NCBI GenBank assembly: GCA_017443515.1
Contig: JAFRXM010000022.1
Span: 62,001-126,000 of the forward strand
Direction of reading: 5' to 3'
DNA: 64,000 bases
DNA from: Bacillota bacterium
GTDB lineage: Bacteria; Bacillota; Clostridia; Peptostreptococcales; Anaerovoracaceae
How positions within the stretch are numbered: the stretch's first letter is position 1; the number at the start of each line of letters is the position of its first letter. Position numbers and translations under genes: made by a program. This document shows, one piece after another, positions 31,373 to 40,567 of this stretch. The notes under the pieces are model-generated. The model made no database searches and was not told the origin of the DNA. It saw only the letters and a program-made list of their open reading frames with translations.

Positions 31373-32281
31373 TTATATCATCTCGGAGCCTTCTGGTACA
31401 ACAAAATTTATCGCTCCGGGAATCATTTTTATCTCCGCCTCTGTAAATGGGTTCACCTCGCCGTCCACAGATACGTTGACTTCATCAAACGCTTTAAGCC
31501 TGAACTCCGGGACCTGAATGAACTTGATGTACGGAGCCGCAGCCGGATCCCCGAGATGGGTGCCGTTGTGATACTTAAGCAGCAGTGAAAGCATCTTAAG
31601 GCCTCTTACCGGCTTTACGATGACGACATCCATAAGGCCATCCTCAAGGCAGGCTTTCGGGCAGCTGTTGAAGCCCCCGCCGCAATAATGTCCGTTGGCG
31701 ATAGCGATCAGCAGCAGGTCTTCTTCCACTTCCTGGCCGTTCTCGTCTGTATACATCATGTGGTACCTGGGCCCTTTGGGCAGGACCTCAAGAGCGCCTC
31801 TGATATAGGACCAGGAGCCGCTCTTGCTCTTGATCTGCGCGGCCCTCACAACGACTTCGCAGTCCGCGCCTATGTTGAGCATATTGATCGAATAGAAATC
31901 GTTGCATTTGATGACATCCACAGGAACAGGTTTTCCGTTGACCTGCTTTGCGATGTCGGTGAAATTCTCCCTGTTGGTGAAGTTGCGCACGAAATCGTTG
32001 CCTGTGCCGCAGGGCAGAACAGCTACCTCCACGTTGGGGAAACCTATGGCGCCGTTTACGACATCGCAAAGGGTGCCGTCGCCGCCTGTGGCGTAGAAAC
32101 GTATCTTTTCCCCCGACTCGGCGCGCTGCCTTACGTAGGTGCCTATCTCCTGCTTGTTCAAAGATCTGTGGATCTCGTAATCCAGACCTGAGTCTTTAAC
32201 GAATGACAGTATTTTCGGCTGGTAGACCTTTTCTCCCCGGCCGTTTCCAGCGGCGGGATTTACGATAAAAATGTGCTTCAT
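31373..32281 (-). CDS. Diacylglycerol/lipid kinase family protein (YegS/DgkB-like)
   Basis: A 302-residue kinase of the DAGK catalytic family: VNPAAGNGRG at the N-terminus, nucleotide-binding GGDGT (~residue 65), and GTGNDFVRNF. The C-terminal domain is a beta sandwich with VSVDGE. These enzymes phosphorylate diacylglycerol or related lipids at the membrane face. I use the ATG at 32281 (AAGGA 7 bases upstream) rather than the longer frame. The exact lipid cannot be told from sequence. Confidence 0.9.
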   Translation of the reverse strand: MKHIFIVNPAAGNGRGEKVYQPKILSFVKDSGLDYEIHRSLNKQEIGTYVRQRAESGEKIRFYATGGDGTLCDVVNGAIGFPNVEVAVLPCGTGNDFVRNFTNRENFTDIAKQVNGKPVPVDVIKCNDFYSINMLNIGADCEVVVRAAQIKSKSGSWSYIRGALEVLPKGPRYHMMYTDENGQEVEEDLLLIAIANGHYCGGGFNSCPKACLEDGLMDVVIVKPVRGLKMLSLLLKYHNGTHLGDPAAAPYIKFIQVPEFRLKAFDEVNVSVDGEVNPFTEAEIKMIPGAINFVVPEGSEMI

Positions 32282-32347
32282 CACATGTTCCTTACTATTT
32301 ACTGCAACCGTTAGAGTATAGCACAGCACTGCGCTGATTGCAAGAGC

Positions 32348-33049
32348 TTAGAGTATCTTAAGCGGTGCGGCATGGAGCCTGTCCAGCGACACCAGTCGAT
32401 AACTGATACCGTCGATCTCCCCTTCCGGCGCGTTTTTAAAAGCGCTTTCCCCGTGAAGATGCCCGAACAGAGCCGTTCTGGCACCGAACTCTTTGTAGAG
32501 TTCCGTAAATCCGGATGGCTCTTTGTACCTGTTCATCGGAGGAAAATGAGTGGCGGCTATGATCTGCTTTCCGCAGACTGAAGCGGCCTCAAGCGACATT
32601 CGCAGGCGTATGAGCTCCCTTTCGTAGATCTTTCTGTCCGTGCCCTCGGTAAAATCCGGCTCGCCCGGACAGATCCAGCCTCTGGTGCCGCATAGCACGT
32701 AGTCATCGAACTCCATGCAGTCGTTGCGGATGAAATGCACGGTCCCGAAAAGGCCGCGCATCTTCTTCATAGAGCTCCACCAAAGGTCGTGGTTGCCGCG
32801 CAGAAGCACTTTGGTGCCGGGAAGGCTGTCAAGCCACGCAAGATCGGCCATAGCTTCCGGTAGCTTGAGCGCCCAGCTTATATCGCCGGGGATGAAAACC
32901 ACATCGCCGGGCTGTATCAGGCGTAGCCAAATACTGCGCAGGCGCTCCGAGTGGCCTACCCAGGCGCCTCCGAACATATCCATGGACTTGTCCCCTATGG
33001 TCGGGTCCGTGGCAAGATGAAGATCTGCTATCGCGTATAGATCACTCAA
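32348..33049 (-). CDS. Calcineurin-like metallophosphoesterase
   Basis: A 233-residue dimetal phosphoesterase with all core motifs: ADLHL, GDISWAL, GNHDLWW, ATHFPP and GHLHG. The most likely start is a TTG at 33049 that overlaps the rmuC stop and places ADLHL near the N-terminus; the frame runs up to 33097, but that part lies within rmuC. The GGAG upstream is rather far (13 bases), so the start is uncertain. The substrate is unknown. Confidence 0.85.
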   Translation of the reverse strand: MSDLYAIADLHLATDPTIGDKSMDMFGGAWVGHSERLRSIWLRLIQPGDVVFIPGDISWALKLPEAMADLAWLDSLPGTKVLLRGNHDLWWSSMKKMRGLFGTVHFIRNDCMEFDDYVLCGTRGWICPGEPDFTEGTDRKIYERELIRLRMSLEAASVCGKQIIAATHFPPMNRYKEPSGFTELYKEFGARTALFGHLHGESAFKNAPEGEIDGISYRLVSLDRLHAAPLKIL

Positions 33050-34193
33050 TGTAGTAGTCTGTCTCCTGACTGCCGTAGTCTCCCAGCTGAGAGACATCCT
33101 TCAGCGTGCGCTGAATCATGCGCGTCCTGGTGCCGACGAGCTTGTCCAGGTTCTTTCCAGCCTGGTCCAGTTCCCTCTGGGTGGCGTCGAGAACATCGGC
33201 GAATTTGTCGAACTCAGCCTTGACGCTTCCCAGTACCCGCCAGACTTCTCCGGCGTTCTGCTGTATGGCGAGGGTCCTGAAGCCCATCTGAAGGCTGTTT
33301 AAAAGCGCTGAAATGGTGGAAGGCCCTGCCAGCATGACCCTGTAGCTGCGCTGTACTTCTTCCATTATACCCATGTTGACGGCTTCTGCATATAGCCCTT
33401 CAAATGGCAAGAACATGACGGCGAACTCCGTGGTGTACGGGGTCTGCACGTATTTTGTCTGTATGTCCTTAGCCTCTTTCCTGAGCTGATGCGCCAGGAC
33501 CCTGCGGCTTGCGGCTATCCTGTCCGTATCTGCGGATTCGTAAGCGTTCATGAGGTTGGAGTACGAATCTCCGGGGACTTTAGCATCAATAGGCAGCAGC
33601 ACCGGTATGTTTCCGTCTCCGGGCATCTTTACGGCGTACTCCACGCGCTCCTTGGAGCCCGGGATCGTGACGACGTTTTCCTCGTACTGGCCGGGGGCGA
33701 GTATCTGCTCCAGTATAGAACCGAGCTGTATCTCCCCGAGTATTCCTCTGCTCTTGACGTTTGTAAGCACTTTTTTAAGATCGCCCACCCCGCTTGCGAG
33801 GTTCTGCATCTCGCCGAGACCCTTGTATACCTCCTGGAGGCTCTGCCTTACGCTGTCGAAAGATCGGCTCAGCTTTTCATCGAGGGTAGCCTGCAGCTTT
33901 TCATCTACCGTAGACCGCATCCGCTCCAGCTGGCGGTTGTTGTCGCTTTGTATGGCTATGAGCCTGCTCTCCATGGTAGAGCGCAGGTATTCCAGACGCT
34001 GCTCCGTCGCAAGTTCGTCGTCTGCGAGGGCCTGATTGAGCGCCGCATAGTTCTGGGCCAGTGTCTGCGCGGTCTCGCGGCGGGTGTCGCGGATCTCGCG
34101 GTCCATTGCCGCAAGCTTTGTAAGCATGACTATCAGGATGACTGCCATGGCTAAAACAAGGCCGCAGAGGATATATTCTGTAAATTTTTCCAT
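33042..34193 (-). CDS. rmuC: DNA recombination protein RmuC
   Basis: A 383-residue protein with an N-terminal membrane helix (residues ~5-27), a coiled coil (~30-150) and the RmuC nuclease-like domain with GILGEIQLGSILEQIL and PIDAKVPGDSYSNLMNA. RmuC is thought to limit inversions at short repeats and may be a nuclease. Start at 34193 has GGAGG 5 bases upstream. It overlaps the phosphoesterase gene by 8 bases. Confidence 0.94.
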   Translation of the reverse strand: MEKFTEYILCGLVLAMAVILIVMLTKLAAMDREIRDTRRETAQTLAQNYAALNQALADDELATEQRLEYLRSTMESRLIAIQSDNNRQLERMRSTVDEKLQATLDEKLSRSFDSVRQSLQEVYKGLGEMQNLASGVGDLKKVLTNVKSRGILGEIQLGSILEQILAPGQYEENVVTIPGSKERVEYAVKMPGDGNIPVLLPIDAKVPGDSYSNLMNAYESADTDRIAASRRVLAHQLRKEAKDIQTKYVQTPYTTEFAVMFLPFEGLYAEAVNMGIMEEVQRSYRVMLAGPSTISALLNSLQMGFRTLAIQQNAGEVWRVLGSVKAEFDKFADVLDATQRELDQAGKNLDKLVGTRTRMIQRTLKDVSQLGDYGSQETDYYIE

Positions 34194-34211
34194 AATTACC
34201 TCCAATTCCAT

Positions 34212-34241
34212 TTGACAATACATTATACCATATTTTATAAT
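34212..34241 (+). promoter_or_regulatory. Promoter of the GH18 gene
   Basis: TTGACA (34212-34217), an 18-base spacer and TATAAT (34236-34241), both perfect consensus. Predicted start of transcription near 34248, only about 3 bases from the ATG. Confidence 0.7.
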
Positions 34242-34250
34242 AAGTTGATT

Positions 34251-35939
34251 ATGTATACTTGTTTAAAGAAAACAATTATATCAACTATTTTGTTGTTGCT
34301 CCTTGTGGCGCTCGGCAGCGCTGTTTGCTTTGCCGATACTCCGCCGGCTGAAGACACCTATTCAGACTGCGCAGTTTATGTAAACAACATCAAGACCAGC
34401 GATAAAGCTTACACCATCAAGGGCAATATCTATATTAGCATACAGACCTTGCAAAAATATGGACAGACGGACTTCATGACGTTCGATACTGCCAACAACA
34501 AGATCTATTTCCAGGCGTCAAAGATCCAAATGTTCCTGGGCGATGCTGAGACCACCAATTTCATCAAGAACAACGCCGGCAAGGTCTACCTGCCGATAAA
34601 GTATTTCAACAAGGTGAACCACGTTTCGCTGGGCAGCGTCAGCCAGCTGTGCAAGATAGCCTACCGCTACGAAAACGGCAAGGTCTTCCTGTATCCGTAC
34701 AAGGACGCCGCGCGCCTGTGGACTACCAAAACAGAAGCCCCTGCCATCGGGATGAACAACAAGGTCATCGGGAGCGAACTCAGGCTCGCCAACGGCACCA
34801 ACGTTACTGTTACCTCAGAATCCCTGTCCTACTACAAGGTCATGGATCTCTACGGTAATGAATATTACGTAAATAAGTCGGATTTCAGCTCTGGAAGCGG
34901 CGCGTCCGTTCCGAATCTGATCAAAGGCAGCCGCATAAAGGACCAGTTCAAGTCGCTGATAAACCTGGTATGGCTTACAGCAGGCACTCGCACCGAACTC
35001 GCCCCGGCAGCAGACCCGGGTATTGATGTCATGTCTCCGATCTGGCTCAGACTGGATAAAAACGGCGGCGGAAGCGTCACGAATTACTGCGAATACGGCT
35101 TCGTGGAACTTTGCCACGCCAACGGAATGAAGGTCTGGATCTGCGCCAACAACAACTTCGATGTCAGCGGCGGTGCCAGTTACTCCGTAACGGTGCTCAA
35201 CAATACTGGTTACAGGAACAAAGCTATTGCCCAGTATCTGCTCTACGCTTGCATATACAATGCGGACGGTATAAACATCGATTTCGAATCCATGGACAAG
35301 AGCGTGATAAAAGGAAACTACAACACTTTTGTCGCCGATATGTACAAGTACTGCACAAAGCTGGGGCTCACGCTTTCCCTGGATACGCCGGCCGCCCTTC
35401 CGTACTGGAAGAACATCTACGACTTCGCCTTCCTCGGAAAGAATTCGGATTACATCTGCCCCATGACCTACGAACAGCATTACTCCAAAGCCGTAGGTCC
35501 GGGGTCCACCATGGATAAGGATTTCTACACGGCATATACAAACGAGCTCGCCAATATAATCGGTAAGGAAAAGGTGCTCATGGGAGTTCCCTTCTTCACG
35601 CAGGTCTGGGAGCTCGACAAGAACGGAAATGTCACCGATATGACCGCAATAACAATGAAGCGAGCAGTTGACTGGGTAAAGGAAAACAAAGCGACTGTCA
35701 CCTGGGATGAAGCTACCGGCCAGTATATAGCCCAGTGCACCACCTCATCCGGGACTATAAAAAAGGTCTGGCTCGAAGACACGAGGTCCATGGCCACAAA
35801 GCTTAAATATGTAAAGGAAGCCGGGCTCGGCGGCACCGCCTGCTGGGTATACGGACAGAACACCGGCGATATTCTGAACGTATTTGCCGAAGTGTACAAG
35901 AAAGGTACGGATCCGCTCTCGATAAAGGGCTACTGGTAA
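34251..35939 (+). CDS. GH18-family glycosidase, secreted (spore-cortex/wall-type)
   Basis: A 562-residue exported protein: signal peptide (~1-30, long Leu run, then GSAVCFAD), a copper-amine-oxidase-N-like domain (~35-150), an SH3-like segment (~155-215), and a GH18 barrel (~240-555) with catalytic DGINIDFES (DxxDxDxE, complete). Closest in pattern to YdhD/SleL-type glucosaminidases. No Shine-Dalgarno precedes the ATG, and the promoter places the mRNA start almost on it, so translation may be leaderless. A terminator follows. It is the only long plus-strand gene between rmuC and rpsU. Confidence 0.9.
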   Translation: MYTCLKKTIISTILLLLLVALGSAVCFADTPPAEDTYSDCAVYVNNIKTSDKAYTIKGNIYISIQTLQKYGQTDFMTFDTANNKIYFQASKIQMFLGDAETTNFIKNNAGKVYLPIKYFNKVNHVSLGSVSQLCKIAYRYENGKVFLYPYKDAARLWTTKTEAPAIGMNNKVIGSELRLANGTNVTVTSESLSYYKVMDLYGNEYYVNKSDFSSGSGASVPNLIKGSRIKDQFKSLINLVWLTAGTRTELAPAADPGIDVMSPIWLRLDKNGGGSVTNYCEYGFVELCHANGMKVWICANNNFDVSGGASYSVTVLNNTGYRNKAIAQYLLYACIYNADGINIDFESMDKSVIKGNYNTFVADMYKYCTKLGLTLSLDTPAALPYWKNIYDFAFLGKNSDYICPMTYEQHYSKAVGPGSTMDKDFYTAYTNELANIIGKEKVLMGVPFFTQVWELDKNGNVTDMTAITMKRAVDWVKENKATVTWDEATGQYIAQCTTSSGTIKKVWLEDTRSMATKLKYVKEAGLGGTACWVYGQNTGDILNVFAEVYKKGTDPLSIKGYW

Positions 35940-35963
35940 AAAACAAAAAATTGAAAACAAAAA

Positions 35964-35992
35964 GGAGGGCTTTTCAGCCCTCCGATTTTTTT
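35964..35992. terminator. Bidirectional terminator, GH18 and rpsA
   Basis: GGAGGGC-TTTTCA-GCCCTCC followed by GATTTTTTT on the plus strand; on the minus strand the same stem ends in TTTTTGTTTTC just after the IspH-S1 stop. Confidence 0.85.
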
Positions 35993-35996
35993 AGAT

Positions 35997-38033
35997 CTAC
36001 TCTTCAGCAGGAGCTTCAGCTTCTTCGGCAGGAGCTTCTTCTGCAGGAGCCTCAGCTTCCTTTGCGGGAGCTTCAGCAGCAGGATCCTGGCAAGCCTTGA
36101 TGCTCAGGGAGATCCTTCTGCGTTCCTTGTCGATCTCTAAGATCTTAGCCTGAACTTCCTGGCCGACCTTGAGTTCGTCAGAGACCTTGCCTACTCTCTT
36201 GTAAGCGATCTCAGAAATGTGTACGAGTCCGTCGAGGCCCGGGTTGAGCTCTACGAATGCACCGTATTCCTTGATCTGGACGACCTTGCCGGTGATGATC
36301 TGACCGACCTGATACTGTTCGTCGATAACTGACCAGGGTTCCGGAGCGTTCTGCTTGAGTCCGAGGGAGATCTTGCCCTTCTCGGCGTTCATGCTGAGGA
36401 TCTTGACGTTGACGATCTGGCCGATCTTGAGAGCTTCCTGCGGGTGCTTGAGCTTGCCCCAGGAGATCTCGGAGATGTGAAGCAGGCCGTCGATCCCGCC
36501 GATGTCTACGAATGCGCCGTAGTCGGTGAATCTCATTACCTTACCTTCAACAACATCGCCCACATTGAGGGTGTTCCAGATCTCTGCGATCTTCTTTCTT
36601 CTTTCCTCTGCAAGGAAATCTTTGTGGGAGAATACAGCCTTGTTTCTCTTCTGATCTACTTTGGTGACCTTTACAGGAAGTGTCTTGCCGATGAAATCGT
36701 CTGCAGTTTCCACATAGTGGTCTGAAAGCAGGGACATCGGGATAAATCCGGAGATCTCCTTGTAGTTAGCGATAACGCCCTTGTTGACTTCCTTGACGAC
36801 TGTGACTTCGATGACTTCCTTGTTTTCGAAAGCAGCGTTGATCTCGTCCCAGTTCTCGCTGGACTGGAGCCTCTTCTTCGAAAGAAGAATGTTTCCGTCT
36901 CCATCGTCGGTCTTTATGACCTTTGCCTGGACTTCGTCTCCTTCTTTAAACACATCTTCTAAAGTCTTTCCTTCTTCAAGGTTGACCTCGTCCTTGTAAA
37001 GAATGCCGTCCTTCTTGCATCCTAAATTGACAACGACGTGATCTTTTGTGACCAGCACAACTGTTCCGTCTACGACCTCGTTGCGGCCCGGAAGCTTGAG
37101 AGCTTTCTCGATCTGGTCCATGTACGCGGACATATCGTTTACTTCTTCGTTCTGCGGGTTCTTGGTGATAACCTCACTCATGTTTGTGACAACCTCCTTA
37201 ATTATGCGTTCAGGTGCAGAGGCACTTGCCGCAACTCCTATTCTATTATATTTTTTGCAATCTTGCAACGCATAATTATCTATATTTTCTACAAATATTG
37301 TGTTTTTGCAGTTTTTTTTGCATATTTCGTAGAGTTTTTTTGAGTTGGAAGAGTCCGGATCACCTATTACGACCATCATATCTGACTGTGATGCAAGTCT
37401 GGCTGCTGCTTCCTGCCTGTCCCTGGTAGCCCTGCAGATGGTGTTCTTTATCTCCGCATCCGGAAAGACCCGCTTCGCAGCTTCGCAGCACGAATCAAAG
37501 AGCTCCTGCGTAATAGTAGTCTGCGCCACCACCACGACTCCGGGATACCCGCCGGACGATACTTTCTTAAGGATATCTTCCGCTTCGACAGCAGAGCCTG
37601 CCGCAAACGCTTTTCCGGCTGTGCTTCCCAGTATGCCTCGTACCTCGGGATGCCTGGAATCACCTACGACGAGGAGCAGCCGCCCTTCCTTTCCGGCCTG
37701 CCTTGCAATTCCGTGGATCTTCGCCACCAGCGGGCAGGTAGCATCTATCAGTTCTATGCCTTTTTCCGCGGCCTGCCTGTATGTAGGGTCAGGCTCACCG
37801 TGCGCCCTTATCAGCACTCTTGATCCCTGCGGAGCTTCATCGACAGAAGAGATAGTGACAAGCCCGCTTGCAGCAAGTTCTTCTGTTACAGACCTGTTGT
37901 GTATCAGCGAACCTAGGCAATACAACACAGAGCCTTCCCGGGAAGCTCTTTCAAGCTCCTGGTAGGCAGTATCCACCGCTTTTGTTACACCGAAGCAAAA
38001 ACCTGCGTGTTCAGCAATCGTTATCCTGCCCAT
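35997..38033 (-). CDS. ispH-rpsA: IspH - ribosomal protein S1 fusion
   Basis: A 678-residue bifunctional protein. Residues 1-~280 are 4-hydroxy-3-methylbut-2-enyl diphosphate reductase (last step of the MEP isoprenoid pathway), with the three 4Fe-4S Cys in GFCFGV, DATCPLV and NTICRAT. Residues ~315-640 contain four S1 RNA-binding repeats (for example GDVVEGKVMRFTDYGAFVDI). The tail is a low-complexity Glu/Ala/Pro repeat. This fusion is known from Clostridia. It could allow separate S1 production from an internal start (an in-frame ATG precedes residue ~285), but this is not shown. Confidence 0.95.
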   Translation of the reverse strand: MGRITIAEHAGFCFGVTKAVDTAYQELERASREGSVLYCLGSLIHNRSVTEELAASGLVTISSVDEAPQGSRVLIRAHGEPDPTYRQAAEKGIELIDATCPLVAKIHGIARQAGKEGRLLLVVGDSRHPEVRGILGSTAGKAFAAGSAVEAEDILKKVSSGGYPGVVVVAQTTITQELFDSCCEAAKRVFPDAEIKNTICRATRDRQEAAARLASQSDMMVVIGDPDSSNSKKLYEICKKNCKNTIFVENIDNYALQDCKKYNRIGVAASASAPERIIKEVVTNMSEVITKNPQNEEVNDMSAYMDQIEKALKLPGRNEVVDGTVVLVTKDHVVVNLGCKKDGILYKDEVNLEEGKTLEDVFKEGDEVQAKVIKTDDGDGNILLSKKRLQSSENWDEINAAFENKEVIEVTVVKEVNKGVIANYKEISGFIPMSLLSDHYVETADDFIGKTLPVKVTKVDQKRNKAVFSHKDFLAEERRKKIAEIWNTLNVGDVVEGKVMRFTDYGAFVDIGGIDGLLHISEISWGKLKHPQEALKIGQIVNVKILSMNAEKGKISLGLKQNAPEPWSVIDEQYQVGQIITGKVVQIKEYGAFVELNPGLDGLVHISEIAYKRVGKVSDELKVGQEVQAKILEIDKERRRISLSIKACQDPAAEAPAKEAEAPAEEAPAEEAEAPAEE

Positions 38034-38055
38034 GCCGCAAAACCTCCGAATAATA

Positions 38056-38568
38056 TTATATCATCCTTGTCAATAGCCTCAGAGAACACACCAGGCTGAT
38101 AAGGTCTTTTACAGAGGCTCCCGATGCGGCGGCGTCCTTTATCTTTCCGGCGGCGACACCGGCAGAAGGGATCCCGGAAGCAGAACAGATACGCTCTGCC
38201 AGCTGTGCAGCCAGACTGCCTGCAGTTTCCGGATCTGAAGCATTTTCACGCAACCTGAACCTGACAAGATCCGATACCGGATCAAGCCATGCTCCGCCGG
38301 GAGATATATCCAGCATCTCGTCCGGTATCAGCCAGTCTTCCGCTGTGTATACCGAAAACAGAGCCTTTCTTACAAGATCCAGGACAAATGGCAGACTATG
38401 CTCCTGCCCGCGCGGCATGTGAAACCCTGCTGCAGCTTTGTACAGATCGATAAGACCGCCAGTATCCCACACCAGCAGTTTGACCTGTCCGTCGGAAAAC
38501 CATGTTCCCGGAACAAGCGCCGGACAATTGCCCTGTATCAGTATCTCAAAAATATATTCATTTTCCAT
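38056..38568 (-). CDS. Hypothetical protein of the Tad locus (DUF6382-like)
   Basis: A 170-residue soluble protein ending the pilus operon. MLDISPGGAWLDPVSDLVRFRL resembles the DUF6382 domain found in FHA proteins of Gram-positive Tad loci, but there is no FHA domain here. The helical C-terminus is unassigned. The ATG at 38568 has GGAAG 5 bases upstream and overlaps the previous gene by 11 bases. Family match is from memory, moderate certainty. Confidence 0.6.
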   Translation of the reverse strand: MENEYIFEILIQGNCPALVPGTWFSDGQVKLLVWDTGGLIDLYKAAAGFHMPRGQEHSLPFVLDLVRKALFSVYTAEDWLIPDEMLDISPGGAWLDPVSDLVRFRLRENASDPETAGSLAAQLAERICSASGIPSAGVAAGKIKDAAASGASVKDLISLVCSLRLLTRMI

Positions 38569-39199
38569 CGCCGCTTCCAATGCAGTGCATACACGGAGTA
38601 TAACCTTTTTTTTCGGCTTCCGATCTGGTCATGGTCTCGTAACTTTTTGTTATACTGGCGCAGCTCCTCCGGTGAAACACCCCGGAAGCATCCGAATATA
38701 TGCAGACAAGTGCTCCGTTCGGAAGTGATCCGGGCTTGCATATCCTGCAGGCTTTGTATTTCCGCCGCACAGACTGTGTGAGAATGACTTCAATATCTCC
38801 TGCCTTCATAGTGCCGCAGCCTTCGCGGTGGTACCTTATGCCTCTTTTAGGAAACACGTATACCAGATAGTCTTCAGTATCTGCAATGCTTTTAGATTCT
38901 CCGGAAAAAGGCCTGTATATGAGCTTTGTCATAACTCCGTTTCCGGGCCAGTCGATCTGAAACAGCACATCGGTCTGTATATCCAGCCCTGCGGCTGCGA
39001 TAGCATCCACCTGGACCACCGCTCTGCTCCGCATCTTCGAATAAGAAGCCTGCTCCGCATTAGCCTGGTTTATAAGCGATATCAGAAGACATACGGACAA
39101 TATGAACACAGGCAGGCAGCAGGCGGCATCTACAAACAGCGACCCATTACACCGGTCCTTCCCGGGCCTGTCAATGATATATATGCGTCTGGGAAACAT
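38558..39199 (-). CDS. TadE-like pseudopilin with two C-terminal Ada-type zinc repeats
   Basis: A 213-residue protein. One N-terminal transmembrane helix (VDAACCLPVFILSVCLLISL) precedes an extracytoplasmic region of TadE/TadF type. The C-terminus has two similar units: YHREGCGTM...CRIC and FHRRSCASI...CMHC, each with the His-x4-Cys...Cys-x2-Cys pattern seen in Ada-type metal-binding domains. I use the ATG at 39199 (GAGG 7 bases upstream), which overlaps the upstream gene by 29 bases. A metal or redox role at the cell surface is possible. Confidence 0.7.
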   Translation of the reverse strand: MFPRRIYIIDRPGKDRCNGSLFVDAACCLPVFILSVCLLISLINQANAEQASYSKMRSRAVVQVDAIAAAGLDIQTDVLFQIDWPGNGVMTKLIYRPFSGESKSIADTEDYLVYVFPKRGIRYHREGCGTMKAGDIEVILTQSVRRKYKACRICKPGSLPNGALVCIYSDASGVFHRRSCASITKSYETMTRSEAEKKGYTPCMHCIGSGDGK

Positions 39200-40352
39200 C
39201 CCCGAACCTCTTTTTAAGAACGAACTCAGCCGAAAGATCAAATCCGTACGCATAGTTCCTGAATGAAAAATACGCTCCATCGACATACCTGATATTCAGT
39301 TCCATAATATCCATGAGTCTGGCCAGCTTCTCGTTTCTGGGCAGCAGCGCCAGCAAAAGCCTCAGATACATATCCAGACCTAGCTTGTCCACAGTTCCGC
39401 CTGCCAGCAGCGTCCTTACATCATTCAAGGACATGGCAACAGCAGCCGCAGACGACGCTATAAGCTCTCCGGTCTCTGATACGAGCCGGACTTCGTTCAC
39501 GGCAAAGCGAAGCGCAAACAGGCTCATTTTCAGTGCTTTGCGGTTTGCAGCATCCGTTGGATTGCCGTACAGGACGTATTCCAGTTCGCAATCCATGTAA
39601 CTGCTGTCCTTTTTCCTCAGCGTATTCGAACATACCGCAAGAATGTACTCATCTTCTGCTATAGCCGCAAATGAGATATCCTTTATTCCGCCCGAAAGAA
39701 CGAGCGACACGCGCCTGGGATACCCAAGCAGCCTGCTGGGCAGTGACTTATGCACAGCGCCTTTGATGCTTTTTCCTTTTTTGCTGTCACCGTCTTTGCC
39801 AAAGCTTTTCTCAGCTTCGCTGAATGCATCGCCGGATCCGTTTCCGGACGAGGGCGAGGCATCACCGTCCTGATCCGAACCGCCCTGTATGCCGGAGAGC
39901 CCCGCCTTTTCAAGCAGAAACTCCAGTATCTTTCCTTTCGTTAAAGCAGTTCCTGGCGCCAGCCTTCGGACCTGCCTGCCGAACTCGGAGACATCCAGCG
40001 CGGGATGAGCCTCGGCCGTTGCATTCAGCTTTACCGGGATCGGCTGCACGAGAGCCTTAAGACTTACCAAAGATCCTGTGATGTAGAACTCGGACAACCT
40101 GGAGAGCAGCGCATCATCGCCCCGCACTGCAAAGATCCCGTACCTCCCGTACAGTTCCTTCTGGTACTCCGACAGCACGGATCTTCCGGCAAGCGCGCAG
40201 ACATTATCCACAATGCTGCGCGCCGCAAGACCGCAGGCCGCATTGATGACCATTACCACAGCCATCACCAGAGAGCCCAGTATCATAAGCAGGTATACTG
40301 TCGTAAAACCTCCCTTGCTGCTTTTCCCGGAATATACTGCAAAACCGCTCAT
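39171..40352 (-). CDS. DUF5702-type Tad pilus-associated membrane protein
   Basis: A 393-residue protein with an N-terminal membrane helix (TVYLLMILGSLVMAVVMVIN) and a large outer domain. Its place directly after tadE and its layout (helix, then ARSIVDNVCALAGRSVLSEYQKELYGRYGIFAV) match DUF5702 proteins of Gram-positive Tad operons. A low-complexity Gly/Ser/Asp-rich stretch lies near residues 155-195. The start overlaps the tadE stop as ATGA. Role in pilus assembly is inferred from position. Confidence 0.75.
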   Translation of the reverse strand: MSGFAVYSGKSSKGGFTTVYLLMILGSLVMAVVMVINAACGLAARSIVDNVCALAGRSVLSEYQKELYGRYGIFAVRGDDALLSRLSEFYITGSLVSLKALVQPIPVKLNATAEAHPALDVSEFGRQVRRLAPGTALTKGKILEFLLEKAGLSGIQGGSDQDGDASPSSGNGSGDAFSEAEKSFGKDGDSKKGKSIKGAVHKSLPSRLLGYPRRVSLVLSGGIKDISFAAIAEDEYILAVCSNTLRKKDSSYMDCELEYVLYGNPTDAANRKALKMSLFALRFAVNEVRLVSETGELIASSAAAVAMSLNDVRTLLAGGTVDKLGLDMYLRLLLALLPRNEKLARLMDIMELNIRYVDGAYFSFRNYAYGFDLSAEFVLKKRFGDVSQTHIYH

Positions 40353-40567
40353 TTCAGGTACCACCTGCCCCTAAGAATCTTTTCAACAGGCAGCTTTCCG
40401 CCTTCTGCGAGCTCTGCTGCGGCTGCCGAATTCATTGCACTGCTCTCAGATACTTTGTAAAAAAGCGTCGTGCTCAGCCTCAGCATTCCGACTATGACGA
40501 GTACCGCGAGCGGTATTATCAAAGCAGCCTCCACCTGAGCGCTGCCCCTGGAATCAGAACTTAGCAT
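40349..40567 (-). CDS. TadE-like minor pilin
   Basis: A 72-residue TadE-type protein: SRGSAQVEAALIIPLAVLVI holds the prepilin cleavage-like glycine and the hydrophobic helix with a glutamate at the +5-like position. TadE/TadF proteins are minor pseudopilins of the Flp pilus. It overlaps the upstream Flp gene by 14 bases and the downstream gene by 4. Confidence 0.8.
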   Translation of the reverse strand: MLSSDSRGSAQVEAALIIPLAVLVIVGMLRLSTTLFYKVSESSAMNSAAAAELAEGGKLPVEKILRGRWYLK

